This document shows, piece after piece, positions 1 to 19,953 of a DNA stretch of 64,000 nucleotides. The stretch is from Dendrophyllia cribrosa (lineage: Eukaryota > Cnidaria > Anthozoa > Scleractinia > Dendrophylliidae). Every line of letters begins with the position of its first letter. The first letter of the stretch is position 1. The stretch lies in contig JAJLRJ010000008.1 in the NCBI GenBank assembly GCA_024195265.1, positions 40,602,873 to 40,666,872 of the forward strand, read 5' to 3'. The position numbers and the translations under genes were made by a program. A model generated the notes under the pieces. The model was not told where the DNA came from. It searched no databases and worked only from the letters and a program-made list of their open reading frames with translations.

Positions 1-132
1 CCAGACACCACAAAGTCACTGGCAAAGGACGGTGGACTGGATGAAATTCTTAAAAAAATGAAAGGGATGGGCTCTAACAATGATCCTTTGCTGATGCTGG
101 GTGCTACAGAGACCCCTCTTCTTCGGTGGTAG
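1..132 (+). other. open frame entering from left edge, possible terminal coding fragment
   Basis: Frame 1 is open from base 1 to a TAG at 130-132 (43 codons). The composition looks protein-like: it begins PDTTKSLAKDGG and ends with LGATETPLLRW. The first dozen residues would suit the variable segment that precedes KGAPEG in SERCA-type pumps, but the frame then diverges and stops. No good donor joins it in phase to the Ca2+-ATPase exon at 274. It could be an alternative 3' exon of that gene, the tail of another transcript, or a chance frame. Confidence 0.25.
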
Positions 133-273
133 TTACATGTACACACAAAAGAGATTCAAAAGCTGTTGTTTTAGGCACTATCCCTTTGTTATCCACTCTG
201 ACAAAGGGCAAGCTAGAATAACTAGAATATAACACAGCCTTATCATGTGTTGTTTGTATTTTGTGCATTCTAG

Positions 274-7868
<7,595 letters not shown>

Positions 7869-8802
7869 TCCTTCACAGCATGCCGGCCATGCTAATGCCT
7901 CTGTAGGCTGTGTTCCTAATTCTCAGCTGACGGTGGAACGCTCGACTTCTCCAGGCATTCCCCCACGTTTCAATTGCATCCAGGAAACAAGTTCCTTTTT
8001 CAGCCAGAAAGCCATATCCACAATTACCAGAGCCTGCAATTTTCGTAGACGTGGTTGCTAGGTAACTTGACGTGTCTTGATGACGGCAAGCTGACGAAAC
8101 ATTTTTCGTTGTGTTCGTGAGTGCTCGTGCGAGGGTTTGATTGGTTGATAGTAGTCGGAAGTCTTCGGGTATTTCTACGAATCTTTCCAGCTGAAAACGC
8201 TGCTTGTTGTCCTGGCCAATTGCGTGTCGGTAAAAAAAAAACATTGAGAATTTCTCGTATACTGCATATAATATATAAAGCAGCGTTTAAACATGGCCTC
8301 GGGGTCTTTAATTTATCTATTTATGTCCGATTTTTCGTGGATATTGAAAACAAAAAGTAAATTAAAAATAATCTAAGTAGGTAGTACTTATTTTTGTGCC
8401 GATCAGTCCGACTTCAATCCTCGAGTAATTTTCAAGGATGTTGAATGGCCATTAGAGTATTGTCTGGTTTATAGACATTGTATTAATTTTAAACAGTACT
8501 TGTACTTTTTTTAAATGATTTTTGGGGGGTTAGGGCGTGTTAAATTAACCACTTCCAAAATATTTTGCGAAGTTTTATTGATCGGCGCAAACTAAGGATA
8601 TTTTTTTCTCGATAAGCTTATTCCTTTGTAATAAACATATAAATATCCAATACTTTGAACATCGTGTTTTTTCATCAGCATAGATGTAATATATAGAAGT
8701 TTTCAATTTGGCCAGTGGTACGTGAACATTTCCTAACGCATACTGCGGGCATTTTATGCTTTTTATATGGACAATGTAACACCCACTTTAGAAGACGTTA
8801 AC

Positions 8803-8987
8803 TAGCCTGTTCCAAGCGTTCAGATTGTGGGGCCGAGGAGCAACTAAAACCGGCGTGCGAACGAGCGGAGAAAAGCGAGGGGAGACTGGACGGAGGAGTC
8901 TGTCTCCCTCCGTCAGACCAACAATATTTTTCTTTTGCGCGCCACTTATCCTTCGCTCGCCACTATCTGAACGCCTGGAACAGGCCA
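8803..8987. mobile_element. foldback element, AGCCTGTTCCAAGCGTTCAG family, diverged copy
   Basis: The left end TAGCCTGTTCCAAGCGTTCA and the right end CTGAACGCCTGGAACAGGCC are inverted copies. The arms continue with reduced identity towards a centre near 8895. A much better preserved relative is at 45701-45871. Confidence 0.7.
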
Positions 8988-9196
8988 GACATAAAGCAAA
9001 ACTTATTTTAAGTTTTTTTGGGGGGTTAACGATCAACGCAGAAGAAATTGCACCACCAAAAAAATCGGCGACATTTTAAATGTACTGTAATGTCCTTTTG
9101 GATTGCTCATGTTATACTGATAAGCGCGTTTGTTTTGCTCTTTTCACAATGGGTTTTCTTACCGCTAAGAACACTTGTTGCTTGCCACACCATATG

Positions 9197-9223
9197 TGTT
9201 GTTGTTGTTGTTGTTGTTGTTGT
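9197..9223. repeat. GTT microsatellite
   Basis: Nine perfect GTT units. Confidence 0.9.
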
Positions 9224-10667
9224 GCTAATTAAAGTTACGAACAAGGAGCTTTTTTGTATAACAATTGATTAGAAAATTGAATTGATTACTAACTCTACTT
9301 TTTACGTGTAATGAAAAGTACACTTTTCGAGTATAGAGTGGACGACCTTGGTTTCTTGGTTTCCAGTCTTTGGAGAGCCGTTATTTAGTGGTACTCTAGA
9401 CTGCTTTTTACGTCTTACGCTTGGATATTTTTTTAATGTCTGGATTTTAGCTCTCTCTTATTTTCATTTACTATGTTTTTCAAAGAAAACTACCATGTAG
9501 TTAACATTCGTTCGTATTTTACTGTTGTCTATCGCTACGTGATATGCTTTTTTGTTCTTTAACGAATGGTTTCATTAAATATCGAATTAAAAGGAAAATA
9601 TTTAATGCTTTTCTGTGAACTGAATATTTCCCAGACAAAGGCCAATAAACGAGCTTTTCTCTCGCTTGAAATAGTAACTTGGGGCAGAAAGACTCTAGCC
9701 TGCGAGCAAGCTTTTAGGGGAGGGGGAACTCGATTTCGAATGAGCCTCCACTGTATGCTACAACCATGGACTTATTGTGTTGGAAAATCCCCCGCGCGCT
9801 TATTCTCAATGTTGGAAATGAAAATGAATCGAACGGACAATAACTTTAAAACAACATTGCGAACGAGGGAAGCGGGATGTTTTCCAACACTTGAGTCTTC
9901 GGGTAGTCCTGCACTTGTCCAAACGATGCCTGTGATTCGCTAAGAAAACAATAGATTTGTCCCGCTGGGATAGGGATTAGGGATAGGGGCATTGTTCAAG
10001 TGATATATCAATTGCATCGTTCGCCAATCACAGACATCGTTTGGACAGCTACGACCCCACTCGAGTCTTGAGGTTGCAGACGTGGACTTGTTGTGTTGGA
10101 AATTTAGAGCCACTTGAAAACTAAATATACGGACCGGTATCTGTCATCGTATAGATAAAACCAAAGCTTAACAGATTATTGCGCAATCAAAGGCTCCTAT
10201 GAGCCAACTCGTGAATACGAAACAATCTTCGGACCGACTCCCCCTGCCACTCATTGCGTCCAACACCCCACCCTCCCCTCCCTTTAACGTCGTTCCCATG
10301 GGTAAGGCAGGTGACCATTACATATCGCGTGCTCAATGTTAACTGATCGACCGACCGAGTGAAACTTCTACCCAAATGCTACAACTCATTTCAACGCTTC
10401 GAGTATTCACGAGTTAAATTTATTGCAAATGTAAAGCGAACAGACAATTTTAAGCCAGTACTATTTTGTTTATTTTTATTGCGAAATAGGTCAATCGCAC
10501 GCACCCTACTGTGTTGCTCTTCCTCAAGCAGCCAGCCAAAAGCAATTAAATACTCGGCTTTTTTGAAGCTCTCATAAGTGATCCTTGGGAATTTGGAAAA
10601 AGTGGCCGTAACTTGAGCTGGCTGCTTACGAGTGTTTTAAATTACGGTGTTTTACTGAGAATTTCTA

Positions 10668-11084
10668 TTAAGGCGGGGGTACACCCGAATTTAAGTGAAA
10701 TTTGAAAAGGTTTTAAGTAGGGATAGAAAAAAGAAAATGATTTTTGGAACACCAACAGACAGTCGATACCCACGTAAGAGCACCCCAGGTTGCTAGTGGA
10801 CTAACTTGGTATCCGTCTATTAATTATTAACTACAAATTCTAATTTTAAAACTTCACTAAATCTTCAACATTTCTTATTTCTCTAAATTTTACCAATCCT
10901 TTGAGAAAAACTATTTCCTCCCAAACATACCCAAAAATCACCCAAAAATTTACAAAACACCCCATAACATAGGTTTATGTTTCAAGCATAGAGGTTTTGG
11001 ATTGCTTGAAACGTGAACGAGATATTTCCATTAAAGCCATGTCAAGTGGCGGAAAAGTGGCGTTTAGGTTAACTCCCGCCTTAA
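10668..11084. mobile_element. TTAA-flanked MITE, copy 1 (piggyBac-like)
   Basis: TTAA target duplications at 10668-10671 and 11081-11084 enclose short terminal repeats GGCGGG..CCCGCC. From about 10735 onwards it is almost identical to 41770-42184, with only a few differences over some 340 bp; the first ~60 bp differ more. Non-coding. The TTAA target is typical of piggyBac transposases; the relation is inferred. Confidence 0.85.
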
Positions 11085-12660
11085 ACGGGGTTTGGTGAGG
11101 GTGGGCGCTGAGGGGCCGGGACTGGTCGCTTACGACCATGGTCGGAAGACCAAATTATTGTATTGTAAAACACTTAAATTACGTCATCGATGTGAACCGA
11201 CGGACAGTTTCTGTGGTCCATTCGGTGTCCGTATTAACGCGGTATTACCGTACGTCAAATTGTATGGTAACGGGTAGACTGTTGCTTGTAGGCTAGTCAA
11301 ATGATGAAGAAAACCTTGCGTCGAGTTGCGTGCAACCTTGTACAAAGCGAACGCAAATCGTTTTCTCAAACGCGCGCAAGTTGGCTCAAATGGGAACGCA
11401 AGAAATAGCACGTTTTCGGCTAAAGAAGAGTAAGAACTTTAATATAGGACGACCACGGATTACGATTGGACGTGGTAGTCCAAACATCGCATAGCTTGGG
11501 ATTGGGTACGCGAAAATCGGACTGTTGACTAGTGGGGCCGCTTACTTCGGCTGTAACACGCAAACGGGAAGTGCTGGTGCGTGAACAGTTGACCAACAAA
11601 ATCTGTAGAACACATAACCACCACATATTGTGCCAAATTTTTTATTTTATTTTATTCCCTTTTATTGTTTTTGTCTGGTCCTGCCATGAACTCATTCGCT
11701 CACAAATAAATTAATATTGCTGACTTTCTAGGCTAGTTTCAATTTACATTTGCAAATCAACTTTACCTTCCTATAATGACTCATTTCCTATTACAAAGAC
11801 AATTTATAGTTTGTACCAATCTAGAATATTCAGTTCTATATTATACGAACTACGAGATCAATAGATTTTGCTTATTTATCAAAGTGAAAACTAGAAATGT
11901 CGAATTTCAAATTTCCACACCATGTTTGCAGCTTCTGTTGCATTCAATTTATTTTCCTGCTCGTTTAAGTTATAAAATTCAGCGGTTTACTGATAATACT
12001 GGGATAGATTTCATTATTTTTTTTTAAAAAAAAACTGGATTAAAAACTAGTTAACTTCCACCTGTATTAACTCCGAATTTCTATGGAGTGCAGTAAAAAG
12101 CGCGTTACCCCGCACGGAATATCTTTTCGTATATAATTAACATTTGAGGAATTTAAAAAGCTCGCGTGTATTGTGCGTTTGATATATACAATATGTACAT
12201 TTAAGAAATTCATTTTATTGCAAACCAAAATAGGATAACTCGGAGAAGTAATTCTGTTCTAGTACAGTGACACCCCTGCAAAATCTATTTTTAGATCCGA
12301 CAAAAACAGCCAATCGCGGTGACTGGCTTTATGGGCACGTGACGAAGGTCGAACATTTATTTCAGATATTATTTAAAAATAGATTTTTTAAGATTAAATG
12401 GCTTCTAGAATCAGACTCTCCCAGTTATCCTATCGTAACTTTCCTCCCAGAGTGAAAACCTTGAGCGAGGAGATATGTGGCTCGAATTTTAAGTCTGTGG
12501 GTAAAATTTTAATAGTATGCTTATTCAAACGAAACCTTGCAAGCAGAATTTTCGGTAATGCTATCCGTTATTTGATTTTCGTGAAGTGAAAATTATACAC
12601 ATTTTCTCAAAATTTTACTCATAGAAGGAAAATCAATGCTATGCCACTACAAGAAGACAT

Positions 12661-15600
12661 TTACGAAGTACAATTTGACGCTGTTTGAGAATGGACATTG
12701 GTTAATGAAGTGAAAGGCGATAGCAGACCGGCTGCTAAATTATCGTTCGAGTTGTAATTCACAGATGTGGAATTATTATTCGAGCTGTTATTCAAACAAG
12801 ACTTAAATTGCATCGGGTTGGAACAGCGAAACGCCAGTTTTCTGACAAGCATTGGTTTGTCACTGGATAAGGAGTCTTGGTTCGGCGTTTTGTCGCTTTC
12901 TTGCGAGGAATCCGTAGATTCTTTTGTTTCTGCCTCAGTGTCCTCTTCGCTTTCAGGGGTGTCGAGTCTGGGTCGTTTTTCGGGGGGCTCCATTTGCGGT
13001 GCTTCATCGAAAAACACCACAATGACGCTGGTATTGTCTGCTCTCAAGTCCCGTTCACGCCATTTTGCCAATGCGCGGTGAACCAACCTGTCGATGGAGT
13101 AGAAAAGCTGTCAGAAACAAGTATTGTTATTAGGTTTATTAGTTTGTTTCACACTACAAGTCAAGCATATCTCAAGTAAGCACTTGACTCAAATGCGCTT
13201 GAGATTCCCAGGGAACAGTTGTCAATCACTGTCAATATCTTGCGCCGCTGTATGCGTCTTTTAAAGGTTTCTGTTTTCTTATTGGTCAAGTGCGTTCTCA
13301 AGTGTGGTGTTGATCACACTTGTCTTTTGACTTCGGTTTCTTTAAAATAAACATGTTTCCGTGGCAACAAAGTTGAATTCAAGTATGTGCATTTTACTCT
13401 TTAATATTCAAAGTTGGTTTCAAGACTCTTTGAAATGCACTTAGGATACACTTAGAAGCCGATGGCGTCGAAAGCCTTCTCGTTTGCTCTGGTTCGCTGG
13501 TTTCTCGACCAACACAGTATGTCGTCAAATACCGTAAAATGCAAGTTATAATCCCTGGACTTATACAACTTCGTAAGGGATTTTCGGGGGGCTTTTATCC
13601 GGGGGAGCTTGTAAGCGGCATAAAAAACCGTTTCGGAATGAGCTGATAAGAAATAAGCTGAGACTAACATGCAGCAATATCAAAATGCGTTTCCATGTCT
13701 AGTTCACAGTGGTCAGGCTTCCCACTTCGAACTCATCGTCATCATCAATAACGTTGCAACTGTCGTGCTAATACATACTACAGAGAAATATTAAACAGTT
13801 ACGTTAACATTTGATAAGATAGCAATAAGGCTATAATTAAACTTATAGTTATGCGCTCTACGCCTTATACTTTCCTTATTTTATATTTGAAGTTGAAAGT
13901 GTTTAAATTAAGGAAACAAGGACAGACAAGTAGAGGGGGTGGGGGTGGGGGACTTATAGCCGGAATTTACGGTATATGCTAAAAAAGCGGTAGTCAACAC
14001 GCGAAACGTCAATAAAGACCAAAGCAATGACAATTGTTCCTACCTGTGCGACACGTCACCCATTTTACAAATGTCATCTTTGTCGTAATTATGAACAAAT
14101 TTGACCGCCTCTTCGACCCTCATCACGCCCCACAGTCCATCTGATGCAATCACCAGAAACTTGTCCACCCCAGGCGTTATCTTATGAACCCGCACGTCGG
14201 GGTCTGGGGAGACGATAAATTCGCTGCGATAGTAATTGAAACTCCACAGATCACCTGTACAGGCAAACCAAATGATGAACAATGTTAGATTTTCGTAGTA
14301 CGGTGATTTTGTCTATCGGCGCAATGGCTACCGGTTCTCTGGTTTTTGTAGCATACAATCGAAAACTGCTCCAAAAGAATTTGATTTACTACGTTATGTT
14401 AACAAATCCACATTTAGTACACAGTTTCTAGCTGGCTGTCCCAACGTTTTGATCGACTGATTGATTGATTGATTGAATCATTCATACTACACGCGAAAGC
14501 AATCTAAAAATAAACTGACAGGTTATTCCAAGGAGCCCTTTGCGCGCTGTGACGTTGTTTTCAACTGATAATTTCTTAATGGGTTTGTAAAAACGCCGTC
14601 AACTCTTTAGTTATGAGCTCTTGCTCTTTGAATTGTAGGTGAAAAAGAGTAGAGTTGTATTACGTACCAAGTGATCTTGAAACTGCCAGGAAAGGCACCG
14701 ATTCTCGCTGGGTGCTTCTTCGGACTGGTCCCTTATGACCATGATGGACGGGCCTTTCCCACGCCACACGTGGTACACCATTACGAGAAAGGACCTGTCC
14801 ACCGAGTGATTCTATCCGACTCTTTTCAGAAGGAACGTCGGGTTTATGATCGGCCGTGAGCGCCACGGCTTGGAGTTTTTTCTCATGATTCAGTCTCCCG
14901 AGCGCTGCCCCGGAGTCGCCCACGTGAGCTATGTACAACGTTCTACCCTTTAAAATCACAATGGTCGCTGTTGTCCCGGATGTACTGGGAAGTCCGTGTC
15001 TTGTGCGAGGCCAAGAATCTACAGGGATGAAATAATTAGAAGCAATTACTTAGAGCAGTGTTCAATTGAGTGTCGTAAAACCAAGGCCAAAGTTATCACT
15101 CTGGCCAATCACAACAGACGCGGGCAATCCAATGAACCAATCAGAACGCGAAGTAAATAATTGTCGCCGCCGCCAAGCGCGGGAAAACGCATGCGAGTAA
15201 CTAAGTCACGATTGCTTTTAGTTTTACTTTTGATTGGTCGATAAGTGGCGCGAGATTTTTTAGCCAATCACAAAGCGGAGCAATGCAAAACTAAAGCAAT
15301 GAAGAAATTACTTTCGATACTGAATTGAAAACCACTCAAATGGTCGAAATAAACTCGGGTATACAAAAAAATCTGATCCCGTTGAGGCCTGAAAATTATT
15401 TTTTCACGCTCTATTTGAAAAACCTTCTGTGGCTGTATGTAACTGCGATGATCACATCCACTTTAATTCTTTGTACTGCGGTTCATATGAATTTATTTTG
15501 ATATTCTTCATTTTTTTAAGAATACGAAGACAATTTCCGTGTGCCTGGCTTGTCTTCCTCTCATTGATTTTTTAATTAAAGTTTTCTCAAAGCAACTGGA

Positions 15601-16345
15601 TTTGTAATAAATGCCTTAGGTAGGCGTTTATTCCAACAAATTAAACACGGTATTGCTATTATCCCGCGGGATAGAGGCAATATATAGAACGCATCCTTGG
15701 GCTTTGCCTACTTTTAAACTGCATTTAAAAGGAAGAAACTTAGCTTTTTAATCATTTTACGGCTTTCAAAGAACAAGGCCGATGATCACGGCGATTGCTC
15801 CATCCTTTGTAGCCTGCGTACACTCCTATTTCTTGCTTTACGTGGAAGGCCCGCAGGCTACTTCCTTTGGCACGTCACGCAAAGATTGCGTTACAATCCG
15901 CGGTGTGTCGCAATTTAATAAATTTAAAATTTGCGAGATAAGTGGCACGAAATATTGCTTCGTGTACAATATCAACATTAATCGGAGTGTTTTTTCGTCT
16001 ACTTAATCTTTAATTGTATTGATATGTTTGTAGTTAAAATATTTATTCTAATATCGATCCATCACCGGACGTCGTTTGGGTGTACACCAAGGAAATTATG
16101 CTTAGTACGTTTCACCACGCCCCCCAAAAATCTTTCTAGTGGAAGAAATATTGGCACTTGCTTTCCAGTTGTTGTTGGGTTGGAAGTTTAATTTAAAACA
16201 TAATAAATAATTACTTAAATGCATATAGTAATTTGGATCCTTCTATTTATTCAGAAAGGTATCGAAGACGCAACTCGCAAAATACTCGAGTGAACCTAAT
16301 ATAGTATCGCGATTTTGTTGCTGGGCTGTTTTTAAATCCAGGAGT

Positions 16346-16381
<36 letters not shown>

Positions 16382-17647
16382 GGATTGAAATGTGAAAATT
16401 TGGTTTTTATGCGATAGCTTTTTAAATCTTTTCCACGGTGGCCAATTCACCTGATCAACTCAATAGATAAAACGAAATTGTCATTTTTAAATATTGAATT
16501 CGACTGACAGCTGTGACTAAAGTTTAGAAAACCTAAAGTATTATCAAACTTGAATTGAAATTGTGTTTATCGCATCCTAGTTCTTTTGTACATGTTGTAT
16601 GTTGTATGCGTCCTACAATCTACCGTGATAGGAAACAGTTCAACACTGTTTGATTGACAGGTGTCGAAAGCCCGTCACCACCCCACAGAGGCGCAGGTAT
16701 TCAAAACAATAAGATTGATTGCCAACATCCGGTTTAATTTCGTTTCAGACGAAAATGCCGTTGTATTTTCGATTTTGTAACGTTTTCTTCGCCCTCTAAT
16801 ACCATAGGAACTCTTTCGGCTTCTGTATATTTACTGAATGTCGAGAAGCATTGTGACGCGATAAACAATTGAATTTCTAAAAGAATTTTCCGTACGCAAA
16901 TTTCTCTGTTGCAGTAATCGGCTTAGATGCGATCGTGCCGTACAAACGACAAAACAAAACGGCTAACTTTACACCTTATAAATATGTTCTTTGAAAATAC
17001 TCGCATAAACTACACTGCGATATATTAAACAGGTATTTCTTTATTGCTTTGATCCTATAAGCAAGCATGGGTATTTTGCATATGAAAGGATTTGAAAGAC
17101 AACAGGATATATTCGTTTACACGAGTCGCTTTACAACGTCACGAATATATATGGAACAACAATTTTGGCGCGATAAATACAAACCGCGAAAAATTTTTCC
17201 TATTTTTCTCTGCGATCGAAAAAGAGGAGTTGTAGGATTTCAAATGACATGCTCGAAATCGAAAGCTGATGTTTGTTTCATTTTCCGCTTACCACAATTC
17301 TCAAAATCGAGCGCGAAATAACTCAAACATGAATGCGAAAGCTACTCACCGAGATGTTTCCACATTTCGTGATGCGTGGCCAGAAAACCATCCTTTATGG
17401 CTTTTACGACTCGCGATGTTTCTCCTGAATAGAATCCCTTTTGCTGCTTTATCTTGTTCCATAAATGCTCCCTGGCGAAAGCGGCCGCGTCTCCGCCGCC
17501 GTGACCATCAAAGACAGCGAAGAAAGCTTGTTCGGGGTTACGATCGAATACAACCTTTTTGAAATCTTCCATTTCTTTACGACCTCCTTGATTAGCTTGG
17601 CCATTTACCCTGATTATTATCTTCCGACTTTTCGTCTTCTTGGACAT
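12661..17647 (-). CDS. PPM1D: PP2C-family Ser/Thr phosphatase, PPM1D (Wip1)-like, 4 exons
   Basis: Mn2+/Mg2+-dependent phosphatase that in animals dephosphorylates p53/ATM-pathway and stress-kinase substrates in the nucleus (family knowledge). Exons in transcript order: 17647-17350, 15018-14668, 14254-14044, 13087-12661; all junctions are GT..AG and in phase, giving 428 residues. PP2C motifs: GRKEMED (E27, D28), [10 protein letters not shown] (D47), STSGTTA (112-116), HVGDSGA (131-137), [17 protein letters not shown] (D218), IASDGLW (D255) and ADNTSVIVV (D304, N305), so all metal-binding acidic residues are present. The basic loop [10 protein letters not shown] (193-202) matches the B-loop that separates Wip1 from other PP2Cs. 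The C-terminal 120 residues are Ser/Glu/Asn-rich with a KRPRL patch suggesting nuclear import. It lacks the long N-terminal proline insert of human PPM1D. The start is the first ATG of the open exon. Confidence 0.93.
13530..13977. mobile_element. TIR element in PPM1D intron
   Basis: The left end AATACCGTAAAATGCAAG with TTATAATCCC is mirrored by the right end GGGGGACTTATAGCCGG followed by AATTTACGGTAT. About 450 bp, with no coding content. Confidence 0.55.
15808..15862. repeat. small foldback sequence
   Basis: GTAGCCTGCGTAC at the left and CCCGCAGGCTAC at the right are inverted copies around a ~30-bp loop, in PPM1D intron 1. GTAGCCTGCG also resembles the TAGCCTGCGAGCAAGC words seen at 9698 and 28499. 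Confidence 0.5.
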
Positions 17648-18969
17648 TTTGATCGTTTCTTCATGCGAGCCTCACTGTTTTTAGATGCACAACCTCGGAG
17701 GGGAATTTGTAATTTGCCCGCTCTCATGAAATTTTCATATTTTTTGCCTGAACAAGCAGCTGCTGATTAGTTTGTCAATTTCGTTTCGAAATGGACCAAT
17801 AACGGCGCAGTATGACCAAGTCCTAAATATTGTATTACTGATGACAACCAATGATATCGCTTGTTGTGAATATTGTGCTAAACCATGAAAATCACACAAG
17901 CTCAAACTTGCCCGGCCAGCTACGTAACAACTCACTCGTATTCTACAGTGTACGTTGTTATGATGTCATAATCTCTTTTCTTTAACACTCAAACCAAATG
18001 ATTGTGAGCAAGTTCGAACTTGCTTCGATAGCTTCGATTGTGCGTGTAATAATATGTTGTGACTGTTTTTTTATTTCCTTCTAAATAAAGACCCGCTAGG
18101 CCGAAATAGCTTGTTCTCTGTAATCAGATAATTTTCGCGACAATCTGTTCTGCAGTGCTCTGTTTACAAGCAAAATTCTTCAAAACTCTAGCTGCGATAA
18201 TCCAAATTGAGAGATGATTCACATAAAAGACTTCTTTTTTTATGTTAGGATTGAGCCTACCTTTTCAAACATTATGGCGTGAATGAAAATAATTTTTTTT
18301 GTTTGTATTGTAGACTTTTGATGCGGTCAAAAGTACCATACAGTGTTTTTGGTACAGTAAAATCTAGTCTAGACAGGGTTCTAAAGGTTAAGGGAGCCCG
18401 TGCCGACGTAAACCAGATCCCATGATAGTCAAGGGTCAAGTGATTTCTAAACTGAGGAATATCAAGCGCGCGCGCGCAAGGAGAGAACCGGACAGAACCA
18501 GCGAGCTTTGCGATCAAGCGCTCGAACCCAAATATTTCCTAATTCCTCTTTAATAGCGTACAGTGATATAATTTCGGTCCTGAAAGGAGTCTAAAGGAAA
18601 CCTGTCCTGGCCTGATCAAGGTCCGATTACTGGTGAGAAGGGATGTCCAAATTTTGAGCCATCCGGCCTTCCGAAAGTGGGAAGCCACAGGGTGCCCTCT
18701 TATGTTTGTGTGGTGAGCTGTGCATCTGCGATGGACGTACGTATCGGTTTAGATCAAAGGCGAAATAGGGCTCTTAAAACTGATGAAAATGAAAGAAAAA
18801 CTCTCAAAATTACTGCCATGTTAATCGAGCACTTCGCGTTCCCCACTCGCTCTTTATATAGCAAGCGCTCGAATTGGCCCTCTCTTCACTGTCTGTTGAT
18901 ATCTAGGCTCGGAAGGCGACGAGAATCTGTCAAGACGTTTATAGCGCCCATGAGCTCCCTGTATAAAGA

Positions 18970-18971
<2 letters not shown>

Positions 18972-19009
<38 letters not shown>

Positions 19010-19062
19010 CTTATCATATTTAGAATTTTTAATGTATGGTAAATAGTTATTTTAATTGTTAA

Positions 19063-19097
<35 letters not shown>
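18972..19097. repeat. two ATT/TTA microsatellite blocks
   Basis: About thirteen trinucleotide units at 18972-19009 and about twelve at 19061-19097, separated by 51 bp of AT-rich DNA. Confidence 0.9.
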
Positions 19098-19398
19098 GTT
19101 TATTCCTTTAAGGCTCAGGCACAATGTTCTCAATAGAAAATCAGAAAACGGCAAACTGATCCTTACGGCAAGGCGATGAAAGAGTAAACAAAAGAATAAA
19201 ACAAAATATATATATTCAAACAAATTTGCCGAATATTTCGGTTTGAAAACAAACCTTCTTCAGGGGCTAACAGAAAAATTTTCTGTTAGTTTCTGTTAGT
19301 TATTTCATTTTCAATGTTCTCACCCTGGTTGATATTCCCTGGAAGCGGGTTCCAACATGTCACCATGGGTTCCAGGACTTTTCTTTCTTTCTTTCCTC

Positions 19399-19675
19399 TT
19401 ACAAGGACAGCACCTTTCTCAGGATCTTTGCTGTGCCCAACAATGCTGTTTTCTGAATAGTTTTCATTCTTATGGTTACACCAATTTGCTTCATGTACTT
19501 CTCACAGTTGACTGAAATGGCACCAATTAAGTGCCCCGATAACAACTGGGACGACAGTGACTTTCCGCATGTGCCAGAGTTTTGCCACTTCATCTTTCAA
19601 TAGTTGGTATTTCTCAATCTACTCGAGCTCCTTATCTCTCACCCTGTTGTCACCTGGGATGGCAACATCAATCAT
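19399..19675 (-). pseudogene. decayed retrotransposon coding relic (RT polyprotein C-terminal region)
   Basis: The minus strand reads, with two in-frame stops and one disrupted stretch, MIDVAIPGDNRVRDKELE, then IEKYQLLKDEVAKLWHMRKV, TVVPVVIGAL, and finally TIQKTALLGTAKILRKVL before a stop. This order of motifs is a block I recognise from the C-terminal part of reverse-transcriptase polyproteins abundant in cnidarian genomes. No RT catalytic motif is visible nearby, so only a short fragment survives. Confidence 0.65.
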
Positions 19676-19953
19676 AATATTATTATTATTTTTCTTGCCC
19701 TCGCCCAGCTTTCAGAAAAAAGAGGGAATGACTTTTGATAAAACAAAAACTATATTTCTAGTGGGCCATTAATAGGTTTTAGTTTGAAAATATAAAAATT
19801 GGAACATCTCAAGGAACTGAGAAACTAAAAGTTTTATTTCCACTCACAATCCATCCCCCCGGGGGGGAGAGGGGAGAGTGCTTCCTCTCATGGGGTTGTG
19901 ATTCGCTTCTTCGAGTCACTACCTGTTTTCAGACCACAATACGAGAGTTATGT

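Larger units (their letters stand above)
7869..12660. other. intergenic region between convergent genes 1 and 2
   Basis: Holds the 3' flank of the Ca2+-ATPase (an AATAAA at 8630-8635 is the best poly(A) candidate), a foldback element (8803-8987), a GTT microsatellite (9197-9223), an inverted pair at 9917-9940/10023-10046 and a TTAA element (10668-11084). Open frames here have no recognisable protein character. Confidence 0.6.

Noticed and set aside
7873..8244. 123-codon minus-strand ORF just past the Ca2+-ATPase stop
   Set aside because: It is antisense to the pump's 3'UTR and has no family signature.
9566..9943. 125-codon plus-strand ORF
   Set aside because: It contains repeat words (TAGCCTGCGAGCAAGC) and one arm of an inverted pair, with no protein-like motif.
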